NCBI GenBank assembly: GCA_012960925.1
Contig: DUAG01000062.1
Location: forward strand, 1-64,000
DNA from: Candidatus Manganitrophaceae bacterium
GTDB taxonomy: Bacteria; Nitrospirota; Nitrospiria; SBBL01; JAADHI01
Direction: 5' to 3'
Length of the DNA: 64,000 nucleotides
Of the stretch, positions 53,329 through 62,704 are shown piece by piece. Below the pieces are notes generated by a model. That model had not been told where the DNA came from, searched no databases, and saw only the letters and a program-made list of their open reading frames with translations. Position numbers and translations under genes: made by a program. Numbering within the stretch: position 1 is the first letter of the stretch; every line of letters begins with the position of its first letter.

Positions 53329-53820
53329 ATGCCAAAAAAAACAAAGCTTCCCGAAACGGATGAAGGGGCGACCCTTTACAACATCGATCCGATGATCATG
53401 AAGTGGCATTATGAGATCGATTATATCCATTCGTATGCGCAGGACTCTCCCTTCTTTTCCGGCCTCTCTGAGGGAAAGCTTCTTGGGAGTGCTTGTATCC
53501 AATGCCCTTCAAAATTTGCCACGCCTCGTTCTCACTGCATGAATTGTGGTGCGAAGACCGACTGGTTTGAATTGCCGCATGAAGGGAAGATTCACACCTT
53601 TACGACCTGCTTTTTCGGCGGCGAGGCCTTCCTAAAAGAAACCCCATTTACCCTCATCCTGGTAGAGTTTACGAAAGTTGATACCCTCTTCCTTGCCCGG
53701 TTGATCGGGAGTCATTCAGAGGAAATCCGAATCGGGATGCCGGTGCAGGCCCGATTCCTGAGAAAAAGCCGGTTCAAAGTGACTGATATTTATTTTGTTC
53801 TGAAGGCGGGTCAGGAATGA
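53329..53820 (+). CDS. DUF35-type OB-fold/zinc-ribbon protein (thiolase partner)
   Basis: This protein of about 163 residues starts at ATG 53329 with GGAAAGGCG upstream. After an N-terminal helix, CIQCPS and CMNCGAKTDW form a rubredoxin-like zinc ribbon. An OB-fold follows with HTFTTCFFGGEAF, the CoA-binding domain (PF01796) found with thiolases/HMG-CoA synthases in acyl-CoA metabolism. No thiolase is in the window. It overlaps the following acyl-CoA dehydrogenase remnant by four bases, so they once formed one operon. Confidence 0.8.
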   Translation: MPKKTKLPETDEGATLYNIDPMIMKWHYEIDYIHSYAQDSPFFSGLSEGKLLGSACIQCPSKFATPRSHCMNCGAKTDWFELPHEGKIHTFTTCFFGGEAFLKETPFTLILVEFTKVDTLFLARLIGSHSEEIRIGMPVQARFLRKSRFKVTDIYFVLKAGQE

Positions 53821-54932
53821 TGGATTTTGATTTAACCGATGAACAAAAACTTCTCCAACAGACAATCCGTGATTTTGCAAAGACCGAGATTGCTCCCGGC
53901 GCAGCGGATCGGGACGAAAAAATGTCCTTTCCCCATGAACTGATTCCTAAAATGGCCGTGATGAAACTTCTTGGAATTGCCATCCCGGAGAAGTTGGGGG
54001 GTGCCGGACTCGGCGCAATGGAGACGGTGATTGTTCTGGAGGAGATCGGACGGGTCGATGGGGCGATGGCCCTCATTGTGGCCTGCATAATTCCCTCTGC
54101 ACCATGCATCTTTATCGCTTTGGGACGGAGGCGCAGCGGAAGAGGTATGTCGTCCCGCTGGCGAAAGGGGAGAAATTGGGGGCTTGGGCCTTGACCGAGG
54201 CTGGATCGGGTTCAGATGCGGCGGCCTTACAGACGACGGCTGTCCTGGAAGGTGATGAATGGGTGATCAATGGGAGCAAGCTCTTCACAACTCAGGGGGC
54301 AACGGCCGGGATCACGGTCATTTTGGCCTCCACCCTTCCGGGAGAAGGGGCCAGCGGTATCTCGGCCTTTGTTGTAGAAAAGGGGACGCCGGGCCTGAAT
54401 ATCGGGAAGATAGAGAATAAACTTGGCGTTCGGGCCTCGGATACCGCCTCTCTCCACTTTGAGAATCTTCGGATTCCCAAAGAGAATTTAATTGGCACTC
54501 CTCATCAAGGTTTTCCGAATATTCTTCAGATTCTGGATGGCCGTCGGCCTGGCTCGAGGGGCGCTGGAAGAATCGATCCGCTATGCAAAAGAACGGAGGC
54601 AATTCGGACATGCTATCGCTGATTTTTAGGCGATTCAGGCTAAGCTCTCCGACATGTCCTCAGAGATTGAAGCCGCTCGGCTTCTGGTTTACCGCGCCGC
54701 CTTATTGAACGATCATGGAGAAGACTTTAAACTTGCCGCTTCAGAAGCGAAACTGTTCGCGTCAGAGACTGCGATGCGCGCAACGTCCCAGGCGATTCAA
54801 ATCCATGGCGGTATGGGTTATCTGAAGGATGCCCCTGTGGAGCGTTACTTCCGGGATGCAAAGATTTGCGAGATCGGCGAGGGAACCTCTGAAATCCAGA
54901 GGAAAGTGATTGCAAAGGAAGTCCTGCGATAA
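53817..54932 (+). pseudogene. acyl-CoA dehydrogenase, broken by indels and a nonsense codon
   Basis: Three consecutive frames together give a full acyl-CoA dehydrogenase. First is FDLTDEQKLLQQTIRDFAKT up to LIVAC; a base is missing at about 54090. Next is LYRFGTEAQRKRYVVPLAKG, with TEAGSGSDAAAL and the FAD region, to QILDG; about nine residues (GGRIGIAAQ-like) are then deleted near 54540. The frame continues LARGALEESIRYAKERRQFG, with a TAG where the family has CAG (IADF[13 protein letters not shown]). Last comes [20 protein letters not shown], with [10 protein letters not shown]. Three or more defects rule out activity, if the assembly is correct. It lies between the DUF35 gene and meaB. Confidence 0.85.
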
Positions 54933-55827
54933 GACGGCATCCATCAACAAGATTCTTCAGGGAGAGCTTCGTCCTGCTTCAAGACTCCTTACCTTAATAG
55001 AGCGCCGTGACCCTTCTGCAATCTCTTATTTGAAACAGCTCTATCCTCATACAGGTAAAGCCCATCTTATTGGGATCACGGGGCCTGCAGGCGTGGGGAA
55101 AAGCACCTTGATGTGCCAACTGGTTTCCGCGTTTCGTCAAAAGAAGAAATCAATCGGGGTGCTGGCCATCGACCCGGCCAGCCCTTTCACCGGTGGGGCG
55201 ATCCTGGGAGACCGGATTCGGATGCGGCCTCATTTTCTGGATAAGAAGGTCTTCATCCGGAGTTTGGCGACGCAGGGTGCGTGGGGTGGGATCAGCCCAG
55301 CTATTTTTGACGTGATCCATGTCCTTGATGCCATGGGGAAAGAGATTATTTTCGTAGAGACGGTCGGTGTCGGTCAGGATGAAGTCCAGATTGCCGGGCT
55401 GGCTGAGACCGTTGTTCTTGTTCTCTCTCCGGGGTTTGGAGATGTCGTGCAGATTCTGAAAGCGGGGCTCCTTGAGATTGGAGATATTATTGTTGTGAAT
55501 AAAGGAGATATCAAGGGCGCAGGACGCCTTGTCCAGGAACTGAAAGAGATGGACCCCTCCCGCACGATTATCAAAGTCTCGGCGACGAAGGGAGAAGGCC
55601 TTTCATCCCTCGTGACGCTCTTGGAGCGGGAAGGTCTTGTAAAAGAAACGCTCCGAAAGAATAAGACCCGTTTTGTGGTGGAAGAGATGAAGTCTTTGCT
55701 CCGGGAGAGTCTCTCCATGGGAGGGATAGACCTTCCGTTTACAGAAGAAGAGATTGACGCGGTTTGCAGGCGGAAGCGAAGCCCTTATACCCTGATCGGC
55801 TCCTGGATTGAAAAGAAGCAACCTTAG
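54910..55827 (+). CDS. meaB: MeaB-type GTPase (methylmalonyl-CoA mutase chaperone)
   Basis: This 305-residue G3E GTPase has P-loop [14 protein letters not shown], switch region [32 protein letters not shown] and NKGD. It loads and protects adenosylcobalamin on methylmalonyl-CoA mutase. No mutase gene is in the window. The frame starts at TTG 54910, overlapping the end of the dehydrogenase remnant by 23 bases; another start near 54940 is possible. Together with the DUF35 and dehydrogenase genes it suggests a former branched-chain or propionyl-CoA cluster. Confidence 0.9.
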   Translation: MQRKSCDKTASINKILQGELRPASRLLTLIERRDPSAISYLKQLYPHTGKAHLIGITGPAGVGKSTLMCQLVSAFRQKKKSIGVLAIDPASPFTGGAILGDRIRMRPHFLDKKVFIRSLATQGAWGGISPAIFDVIHVLDAMGKEIIFVETVGVGQDEVQIAGLAETVVLVLSPGFGDVVQILKAGLLEIGDIIVVNKGDIKGAGRLVQELKEMDPSRTIIKVSATKGEGLSSLVTLLEREGLVKETLRKNKTRFVVEEMKSLLRESLSMGGIDLPFTEEEIDAVCRRKRSPYTLIGSWIEKKQP

Positions 55828-55834
55828 TTGAACA

Positions 55835-56422
55835 TTAGGATTTTTTCTTGAGTTCGAAGATGACTATTTTTGCGATTTCTTTGAGGGTGTCAAATACCCC
55901 CTGACCCGAGGCGGCAACTGCATCAAAAGAAGGGACTTTCCTGGGATTCAACGCGCGATTCAGTTCTTCAATGGGAACCACGTTTGGAAGATCTTGTTTA
56001 TTATATTGAATAACAAAAGGAATCTCATCCAGATCGAGACCTTGTGCCTTTAGGTTTTTCCTGAGATTGTCCATGCTCTCCAGATTGGCTTCCATCCGTT
56101 CTACCTGAGAGTCCCCAACGAATATAACGCCATCTACACCGCGAAGGATGAGTTTTCGACTTGCGTCATAAAATATTTGTCCCGGTACAGTATAAAGATG
56201 GAAGCGGATCTTGAACTCTTTGATACTTCCAAGGGCCAGGGGAAGGAAATCAAAGAAGAGGGTCCTTTCGGTTTCCGTGGCAAGGGAGATCATTTTCCCC
56301 TTGCTGTTCGGGTTAATTTTTTTATAGATGTAGACCAGGTTTGTTGTCTTTCCACAAAGGCCAGGGCCGTAGTATACAATTTTGCAACTGATCTCGCGGG
56401 AGGAGTAATTAATAAAAGACAT
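55835..56422 (-). CDS. mglA: MglA-type small GTPase
   Basis: This 195-residue Ras-like GTPase has GPGLCGKTTNLVYIY (P-loop), VPGQIFYDASRKLILRGVDG (switch II; the usual DTAGQ is TVPGQ) and YNKQDLP. It controls cell polarity in Myxococcus with MglB as its GAP. The MglB-like gene lies 107 bases upstream in the same direction, matching that pairing. Confidence 0.93.
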   Translation of the reverse strand: MSFINYSSREISCKIVYYGPGLCGKTTNLVYIYKKINPNSKGKMISLATETERTLFFDFLPLALGSIKEFKIRFHLYTVPGQIFYDASRKLILRGVDGVIFVGDSQVERMEANLESMDNLRKNLKAQGLDLDEIPFVIQYNKQDLPNVVPIEELNRALNPRKVPSFDAVAASGQGVFDTLKEIAKIVIFELKKKS

Positions 56423-56529
56423 CGTATATCCTTATGGAAGATGAGTTCTCTGACTGAAGAATACGCAACTATGCCATCGGATGAAGGGAGGGCACAATGC
56501 AAGGTGGATGAACCCAGGGGACTCCCTGA

Positions 56530-57021
56530 TTATCCAAACAGGTTTTCAATATCTTCGTCCGTAATTTCTGTAAATGGAGTGGGTTTTCCTTCTTCTGAAT
56601 TTCTTTCATTCATTGTGTCTAAGATGTTGTTGAAGATGCCGGTAAGGGCTGCGACACTTTTTTTAACACGCAAGCGAACGAGTCCGAGGGAAGAGCGATG
56701 GTCAAACACGACAACTAGTATCGCCCTCTGTCCGATCAGAGAGATATGAATGTTGTCTTTTTCACCCTCATGGAACAGGATAGAAAACTCTTTTTCTCCA
56801 ATTAATTCTGCCATTCCGCCGGTCGCGGCGATATTCCCTGCGGTCAGAGAAGCGAGAGAGGTTGTATCTAGACCCTGCGTTTCACCAACGCTGGCAATAA
56901 GCTGACCATTCTTGTCGACCAAAAAAGTGACTTTGGCACTGGCGAGCTGGTTAAGCTTAACAAGCTCGCCGTCTATCTTCTTGAAGTCCTCCTCATATAT
57001 CTCTATACTGGTGTTCACCAC
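56530..57021 (-). CDS. mglB: MglB-like roadblock/LC7 protein
   Basis: This 163-residue protein has a roadblock fold, with VTFLVDKNGQLIASVGETQG, ASLTAGNIAATGGMAELIG and IGQRAILVVVF. It has a C-terminal helical tail with PTPFTEITDEDIENLF. MglB proteins stimulate MglA GTPase activity and set polarity. It lies upstream of mglA. Confidence 0.88.
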   Translation of the reverse strand: MVNTSIEIYEEDFKKIDGELVKLNQLASAKVTFLVDKNGQLIASVGETQGLDTTSLASLTAGNIAATGGMAELIGEKEFSILFHEGEKDNIHISLIGQRAILVVVFDHRSSLGLVRLRVKKSVAALTGIFNNILDTMNERNSEEGKPTPFTEITDEDIENLFG

Positions 57022-57149
57022 TTCAGGTTCTATCCTCGTGTTTTTTCAGTATATATCCTATACTGTATACCATGCGTTACTCGATTACGCAAATCCCGGC
57101 CTGGTAAGGAGGGCAAATCCTGGTGCTCATATTACCAGAGAAGGGTTGA

Positions 57150-57386
57150 TTATTCTCTGGGGCCTGTGCCTTCAATCTCGGCGAGCCGATCAACGAAATG
57201 CCGAGACCACGTCAAGTAAAGGGCCCCGGCATCTTTCATCGCCAAGGCTCCTTTGATAAGGGATTGAACCTCTTCTTCATCTGTTCCTTTTTCTTCAAGG
57301 GTATCAATCGCTATTTTAAAGCGGTGATTCAAGTCCTCCATCGCCTTCAGAACATTCGATAAGGGTTCTTCTATACTTTCTGCCAT
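57150..57386 (-). CDS. small helical protein upstream of mglB
   Basis: This 78-residue acidic protein starts at the ATG at 57384-57386, chosen because AGGAGAAGGAGAAATC precedes it. It is predicted to be all helix (LSNVLKAMEDLNHRFKIAID, then QSLIKGALAMKDAGALYL) and has a single Trp. I do not recognise it. Position suggests a partner of the Mgl pair. Confidence 0.55.
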   Translation of the reverse strand: MAESIEEPLSNVLKAMEDLNHRFKIAIDTLEEKGTDEEEVQSLIKGALAMKDAGALYLTWSRHFVDRLAEIEGTGPRE

Positions 57387-57418
57387 GATTTCTCCTTCTC
57401 CTGAAGAAAACTTCAATA

Positions 57419-57456
57419 CAAAAAAACCCTATCGCCGAGGCGGGATAGGGTTTTTC
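57419..57456 (-). terminator. terminator of the 2-oxoacid:ferredoxin oxidoreductase operon
   Basis: AAACCCTATC and GATAGGGTTT form a strong stem with a loop around GCCTCGGC. On the minus strand it is followed by a run of T. It lies just after the delta subunit gene and before the small gene at 57150. Confidence 0.85.
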
Positions 57457-57482
57457 CATGAGTCGTGATTAGATTAATGGGC

Positions 57483-57695
57483 TTATCGGTGTACGAGTAC
57501 AATTGCATTATGTTTTGCAGCACTACAAACCACAACACAAAGCTCGCAACCCTTGCATCGTTGTTCTACAACGACAGCGACCTTCTTTTCCTTGTCAAAC
57601 AGAATGGTATCCGCTTCTGGACAATACATGATACATAAGCGACACCCTTTGTGCGCAACACACGAGTCATCAATAACTTCAGCGACAGCATACAT
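57483..57695 (-). CDS. oxidoreductase delta subunit, 2[4Fe-4S] ferredoxin
   Basis: This 70-residue protein has two [4Fe-4S] binding motifs, CVAHKGCRLCIMYCP (first ligand spacing widened) and CKGCELCVVVCS. It transfers electrons from the thiamine site of the oxidoreductase to ferredoxin. It is the last gene of the operon. It corresponds to PorD/ForD of the Hydrogenobacter-type enzymes. Confidence 0.85.
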   Translation of the reverse strand: MYAVAEVIDDSCVAHKGCRLCIMYCPEADTILFDKEKKVAVVVEQRCKGCELCVVVCSAAKHNAIVLVHR

Positions 57696-57722
57696 TCAAA
57701 CACACTCCCTGTACTTCAAAGA

Positions 57723-58409
57723 TTAAACCAACATTGGTGATTTGATTGTTTCAGCCCATTCTGCGCCGATATCATATACGCGGCGGATTGTTTCCATATT
57801 TTTCTTCAAGAGCTGTTCTTTCTTGGCAAATTTCTTCTTGATCGCTTCATCCAGTGTAGCGGTCCCTCCGGAAGCCACATACTTCTTTCCAAATCGATCC
57901 TGAATGGCCAATTCCATCGAGTCCATCGTGATCAGCTTGGTCGCCCCCATCAGGGCACCCAACATCCCCATATTGCTGGCCAGCTCAGTGCCGGCGATTT
58001 CAACGGCCAGGGTTGTCGCAGCGATGTAAAAAATAGGGACATTCTGGCTCTCAAGGAAGTCAAGATCCGCCTTCAGCAGGGGGAGCGGGGAGTCTGAATT
58101 GATAATCAACAGACCGCCCGGCTTGATCCCGGAATAAAAGGGCATCGTATAGCACTTCCCCATCGTAATGACCTGGGGGTGAAACACCATGATGACATCA
58201 GGATAGACCAGTTCACCGCGATCATAGATTCTCTCGTCCGCAATCCGGACATAGCTCTCAGCAGGGGCCATCCTCTTTTCCGCTCCGAAGAAGGGGTTCG
58301 AGATCGCATGCCGACCATCTTTTGATGCTGCCGTGGCAAGGACATGGGCAGAGGTCACCACACCCTGCCCCCCTAAACCAGACATTCTCAGATTCAAGCG
58401 TTTTCGCAT
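57723..58409 (-). CDS. 2-oxoacid:ferredoxin oxidoreductase gamma subunit
   Basis: This protein of about 228 residues starts at the ATG at 58407-58409 (AAGGAGTCCGTT upstream). It has the gamma-domain start LRMSGLGGQGVVTSA, and VTSAHVLATAA and MLGALMGATKLI later. It forms the structural dimer contact of PFOR-type enzymes. The start follows the beta gene after 13 bases. Confidence 0.9.
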   Translation of the reverse strand: MRKRLNLRMSGLGGQGVVTSAHVLATAASKDGRHAISNPFFGAEKRMAPAESYVRIADERIYDRGELVYPDVIMVFHPQVITMGKCYTMPFYSGIKPGGLLIINSDSPLPLLKADLDFLESQNVPIFYIAATTLAVEIAGTELASNMGMLGALMGATKLITMDSMELAIQDRFGKKYVASGGTATLDEAIKKKFAKKEQLLKKNMETIRRVYDIGAEWAETIKSPMLV

Positions 58410-58422
58410 AACGGACTCCTTA

Positions 58423-59313
58423 TCAGGCTCGTGCTGCTCTAAGGGCTTTTTTCTTCGCCTTCCTCTCGGCATCCACTTCATCCAGGAAGACCTTCGCCTC
58501 GTCGGAAATATATTCCTTGAATTCGAAGCGCTTTCCGGGACCCTCGGAATCCCGCATCTCCTGCAACCCTTCCATCATTTGCTTTCCAATCTCGAGAATG
58601 CACGGCGTATAGAGCTGAATATAGGTTGGGCCGATTTCCCTCGCTACCAGGATGGCGTTCCGGATGGCCTTCTCTACGCGATTCGGCTTGCTGACCGTCA
58701 TCATCGCAACATAGTGACATCCGGAGTCCCGCGCGATTTCAGGAAGGGGGACCTTGTCGAACTTTTTCCCGGCCGGGGCCATTTTCCCGACAAAACCTTT
58801 TTGCATCAGGCCGCTCTCCTGACCACCCGTATTGGCGTAAAGTTCGTTGTCAAAGCAGATTGTCGTAAATTTTTCCTGACGAAACCACGACTGCAGTGTC
58901 ATGTCCAGGCCGATATCGACCGTTGCGCCATCCCCTGCGAGGACAACAACATCTTTAACCTTGTCAGGGAAGCGAAGGGCAAGCGTCCTCTTCAGTCCAG
59001 AGGCAACGGCATTCTGATTCCCAAAGAGTGAGTGGATGTTGTGAATCGCCACATGGGGGAAAACCAGGCTGGTACAGCCGGTTGACCCGACCATGACGGT
59101 ATCCTGCGGATTAGGGAGACAGGCCAGGACATACCGAAACGCAATCGACTCCGGGCATCCCGCGCAGAGCGAATGCTCTTCGATAAGCTCCTTGGCCACG
59201 CCGACATCTTTCCATCCCCGGTCTTCTTTTCCATAGGTCGCTTCTTCCACCAGCTCCTGGTATTCCGGCGGCATAATATCGAAAAACTCGTCATTAATCT
59301 TAATCTTATCCAT
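58423..59313 (-). CDS. 2-oxoacid:ferredoxin oxidoreductase beta subunit (TPP-binding)
   Basis: This 296-residue protein binds thiamine diphosphate and a [4Fe-4S] cluster. It has CAGCPESIAFRYVLACL (Cys pair), VLAGDGATVDIG (GDG of the TPP motif), NTGGQESGLMQKGF, and a late Cys in YTPCILEIGK. The substrate (pyruvate or 2-oxoglutarate) cannot be fixed from sequence alone. Its start overlaps the alpha gene by eight bases. Confidence 0.92.
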   Translation of the reverse strand: MDKIKINDEFFDIMPPEYQELVEEATYGKEDRGWKDVGVAKELIEEHSLCAGCPESIAFRYVLACLPNPQDTVMVGSTGCTSLVFPHVAIHNIHSLFGNQNAVASGLKRTLALRFPDKVKDVVVLAGDGATVDIGLDMTLQSWFRQEKFTTICFDNELYANTGGQESGLMQKGFVGKMAPAGKKFDKVPLPEIARDSGCHYVAMMTVSKPNRVEKAIRNAILVAREIGPTYIQLYTPCILEIGKQMMEGLQEMRDSEGPGKRFEFKEYISDEAKVFLDEVDAERKAKKKALRAARA

Positions 59314-60505
59314 GAACGGCCTCCTTTCTTCCTGCCAATACCTTCTTGATCTCTTTCACGATGACCTCGGGAGGCATCGTCATCCCGCCGCAGACATGTG
59401 GACCTGCAATCACGCGTTCATTGTCTGGAAGGATCGCCTTGATTTCCCGCGCCATCCATCCGGCAACGTTGAATTCCGGCACAAAAATCAATTTTGCATT
59501 CTTGGTCGCCTGGCGAAGTTCCTCATGCGGAAAGGGCCGAATGGTCTTGATCTTGACGATACCCACCCGGATGCCTTCATCGGCCAGGAGTCGAACTGCT
59601 TCCCGGCCCTGGGCGACCGCTGTTCCAGATGAGACGATCAGGATGTCGGCATCGGTCCTTTCTTCTTCGATCAGTCCGCCTATGAGGCGAATCGTATGTT
59701 TTCGCGAACGCTCGCACGCGGCCCGAACCTCCTGCTGCCAGCTGGCATGGGTCGCGTAGCTGATGTAGTTGCTCTTCATCACAAAAGGGTCCCGCATCAT
59801 TCGGATGGGAGGCACCTCCATGTCCATACAAGGGACCGGCGAGCGATAAGGATCATAGGGGGTTAGGGTGATGTCGGCGGGCGGGAGCATGACCATATCT
59901 TTCGTATGGCTCACAAAAAACCCGTCGATACAAACCGCAATCGGAATATGGACGTCGGGTTCTTCTGCCACAATAAAGCCGGCTAAGAGGAAATCCAGGA
60001 ACTCCTGGGCCGTCTCAGCATGCCAGATCAACATGCCTGTTTCGAGAATCATTCCCATCTCAAGGGTATCCGGCTGAATACTCAAAGGGGAATTGACACC
60101 GCGAACCATCACATTGATCAAGATCGGAAGACGAGAACCTGCCCACATCGGGAAGTTTTCATAAGCACGCAAGGTTCCAGGTCCGGAGGTCGTGGTAAAG
60201 ACACGTGCGCCCCCGAATGAGGCACCGGCGCATTCTGACATCACGGCAAACTCATTCTCACCCCTGAAGTATTCGCCCACATAGCCTTCCACGTACAACT
60301 CACCGACAAGCGCGGCGGCCTCACTCTGTGGCGTAATCGGGTAGGCAATAGAGACATCGACACTTGCTCTTCGGATCCCCTCCTTCACGACCTCGCTCCC
60401 GGTCATGAATTCCTGTGTTCTGGGTGCCTCAAACAGCATATACTCCGGCTCAACAATCTTCTGGCCTTTCTTGTTATAGGTACCTACGAGAGATTTTGTA
60501 TCCAT
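59306..60505 (-). CDS. 2-oxoacid:ferredoxin oxidoreductase alpha subunit
   Basis: This protein of about 399 residues starts at the ATG at 60503-60505 with GGGGGAGGC upstream. Its pyrimidine-binding domain has VSIAYPITPQSEAAALVGEL and GARVFTTTSGPGTLRAYENF, followed by domain II. It pairs with the beta subunit to bind CoA and keto acid. In reverse-TCA organisms such enzymes carboxylate acetyl-CoA or succinyl-CoA with reduced ferredoxin; the five-gene layout here matches those of Hydrogenobacter and Nitrospira. Confidence 0.92.
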   Translation of the reverse strand: MDTKSLVGTYNKKGQKIVEPEYMLFEAPRTQEFMTGSEVVKEGIRRASVDVSIAYPITPQSEAAALVGELYVEGYVGEYFRGENEFAVMSECAGASFGGARVFTTTSGPGTLRAYENFPMWAGSRLPILINVMVRGVNSPLSIQPDTLEMGMILETGMLIWHAETAQEFLDFLLAGFIVAEEPDVHIPIAVCIDGFFVSHTKDMVMLPPADITLTPYDPYRSPVPCMDMEVPPIRMMRDPFVMKSNYISYATHASWQQEVRAACERSRKHTIRLIGGLIEEERTDADILIVSSGTAVAQGREAVRLLADEGIRVGIVKIKTIRPFPHEELRQATKNAKLIFVPEFNVAGWMAREIKAILPDNERVIAGPHVCGGMTMPPEVIVKEIKKVLAGRKEAVHG

Positions 60506-60577
60506 GCCTCCCCCTTTCAAATAAGTGATATCCGCCCTTCGGGACGCCGCAGAAGGGAGGATTCTCTAAGAAATGCC

Positions 60578-61165
60578 TTATAAGGTTTTCTTGACGTCCT
60601 TAATTGCTTCGACCAACATCCATATCTTGTCTGGCGTGGCGTCTCGAAATGTGAGCATTGCATCCTCATGGCCTGCCTGAGCACACATTGCAATCGTATA
60701 GCAGTTCGTCCCGCCTCGGATAATCTTCAAGGAGAGATTGGCCTGATGGCAATGAACCCCCACAAACATACAGACGTCAATCTTGTTATGCCAGATGGTT
60801 AAGTTCGGGTGATTCGGGTTGATTTCAACCTCTGGATTGATCTTGGGATATTTAGGCCGGTAGTCGGGCATCGGAATAAGAAGCGCCTCTGGATTATGGG
60901 CCTTTAATTCATCATACATGGCCTTGATTGCGGTCGCCTTTTTTACAGATTTTTCGTTCCAGTTCCAGAGGACAAGTGGACCGGGGAAGATGGTCGGGAT
61001 CTTTGCGGAAAGGAAACGCCTTGCGGCCTCCTCCATTCCCACATCTTCATGGACGACCTCACCCGCAATAAGTGCCTGCCCGGGGTCGGGAAGAACCACA
61101 CCGGCACATGCAGCCGACGGGGGCAGATAGGCCTCTGGTCCGACTTCTACGCGATATTTTACCAT
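60578..61165 (-). CDS. oxidoreductase accessory subunit (CODH epsilon/beta-like)
   Basis: This protein of about 195 residues starts at ATG 61163-61165 (a TTG at 61174 is too close to the ribosome site). It contains a Rossmann-like part with FVGVHCHQANLSLKIIRGG (Cys and His) and CAQAGHEDAMLTFRD. It is similar to the small extra subunit of five-subunit oxidoreductases (PorE/ForE), annotated as carbon monoxide dehydrogenase-like. It is the first gene of the operon. Confidence 0.65.
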   Translation of the reverse strand: MVKYRVEVGPEAYLPPSAACAGVVLPDPGQALIAGEVVHEDVGMEEAARRFLSAKIPTIFPGPLVLWNWNEKSVKKATAIKAMYDELKAHNPEALLIPMPDYRPKYPKINPEVEINPNHPNLTIWHNKIDVCMFVGVHCHQANLSLKIIRGGTNCYTIAMCAQAGHEDAMLTFRDATPDKIWMLVEAIKDVKKTL

Positions 61166-61527
61166 AAGAATCAATCTCTCCGTATAATGTGAAGTACAGC
61201 TTAAACAGTTGAACCTGGCAACGGGTTGATAATCGGCAAGAAAAGTGCCATATTCTAAAAAAATAGCATAGCTTCTTTTCTCAAGTCAAGGAGAATTCAA
61301 ATGGAAAATAGGATATGGATCAAGAGAAGAGCTGATCTGTAACAACAATTTTCTCCTGCCGTTTCGGCTGACTGAAGACCGCTTCCCTAGTTCAATCCCC
61401 CTCATTGCCCCGATTGCGGTAATGAGGAACCGCCGATTCTCCTGTAGCCGATCATGGGATATCCCTGCGCGTTGACATTGATTCAACGGAAGTGATAGAT
61501 TCTTCAGTGGGTTACGGGGGCGATCTT
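61166..61527. other. promoter region between the oxidoreductase operon and bifunctional nuclease gene
   Basis: No gene is seen. It is a divergent region that should hold promoters for both sides. Possible -10-like AT-rich stretches occur near 61255-61275 but no reliable consensus was found. Confidence 0.3.
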
Positions 61528-61983
61528 ATGTTGATTCAAATGAAGGTGCGGGGCCTGATCTTTGATCCCTATAACAATGCTTACATTGTGATCTTGCGGG
61601 ATGAAGAGAACATGGAAGTGCTGCCCATCTGGGTCGGAAAACCTGAGGCGAACGCGATTGGTTTGGCTCTGGAAGGCATCTTTACACCGCGGCCGATGAC
61701 CCATGACCTTATTAAAAATGTCCTTGATGCCATTGACGCGAAGGTCATCAGCATCGTTGTGACAGACCTCAATGACAATACCTACTTCTCAAAGACACAC
61801 TTAATATATAAGGACTCAGAATTCACAATAGATTCCAGGCCCAGTGACGCAATTGCCTTGGCTTTGCGGGTGGAGGCCCCTATTTTCGCGACGGGGGGGG
61901 TCATCAAGAAACAGAGTTCTCAGGAATTAGATCGCTGGCTTGAAAATCTCAAACCGGAAGACTTTGGAAAGTACGATACTTGA
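61528..61983 (+). CDS. bifunctional nuclease family protein (BFN/DUF151), copy 1
   Basis: This protein of about 151 residues is of the DUF151 family: MKVRGLIFDPYNNAYIVILRD, MEVLPIWVGKPEANAI, then DSRPSDAIALALRVEAPIF. It is a small nuclease-like protein found in bacteria and plants; its role in bacteria is unclear. The ATG at 61528 has GGGGGCGATCTT upstream. A paralogue follows 115 bases later. Confidence 0.88.
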   Translation: MLIQMKVRGLIFDPYNNAYIVILRDEENMEVLPIWVGKPEANAIGLALEGIFTPRPMTHDLIKNVLDAIDAKVISIVVTDLNDNTYFSKTHLIYKDSEFTIDSRPSDAIALALRVEAPIFATGGVIKKQSSQELDRWLENLKPEDFGKYDT

Positions 61984-62098
61984 CCGGGAAAGGATCCCTG
62001 AGTCTTTCTTAAAGCGTGCCTCCCCCTACACCAGACCTTATAAAAAACCGGTCAAGTTCTACGAAGTGCTAAATTGCATGCTTAAGGATTAGGGTACA

Positions 62099-62602
62099 TT
62101 GAATATTCCACTAAAAGTCCATTCGGTCATTACAGATCCGAACACGGAGGCTCAGATTGTCATTCTGAAGGATCCCCAAAATATGGAGCTTCTGCCAATA
62201 TGGGTCGGTCTCACGGAAGGGAATGCCATCCGTCTTGCGATGGAAGGCGTCGCCCCGCCCAGACCGCTGACGCATGACTTGCTGAGTGACCTTCTGAAGT
62301 CTCTACACGTTACAATGGACAAGGTTCTGATTCATGACGTCAACGACGGCACTTACTTCGCAACGCTTTACCTTATTCCCAAAAAAATAAAAGACATGAA
62401 AGACTCGGGACAATTCACCCCAAACGAGAACAATGAGGAGTTGACCGTTGATGCCAGGCCGAGCGATGCCATTGCCCTGGCGCTTCGCATGGGGGTCCCG
62501 ATCTATGTAACGGAAGAAGTGTTGCATAAAAAGGGGGCAGAAAACCTCGATGCCTGGCTCGAAAAACTGAAACCCAAAGATTTCGGCCCTTATGATGCCT
62601 AG
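62099..62602 (+). CDS. bifunctional nuclease family protein, copy 2
   Basis: This 167-residue paralogue of the preceding gene has the same MELLPIWVGLTEGNAIRLA and VDARPSDAIALALRMGVPI landmarks. It carries an extra loop (KKIKDMKDSGQFTPNENNEE). It starts at TTG 62099. The two copies look like a tandem duplication that has diverged. Confidence 0.85.
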   Translation: MNIPLKVHSVITDPNTEAQIVILKDPQNMELLPIWVGLTEGNAIRLAMEGVAPPRPLTHDLLSDLLKSLHVTMDKVLIHDVNDGTYFATLYLIPKKIKDMKDSGQFTPNENNEELTVDARPSDAIALALRMGVPIYVTEEVLHKKGAENLDAWLEKLKPKDFGPYDA

Positions 62603-62704
62603 GCCGATTGCTGGCCACTGGCGAATGAGGATCCAATACTGGAATGAGGGCGGAAACCCAAGATCGGCGTTGGATGTTGGGCTAAACCGTTAAGTCGTCT
62701 GGGG

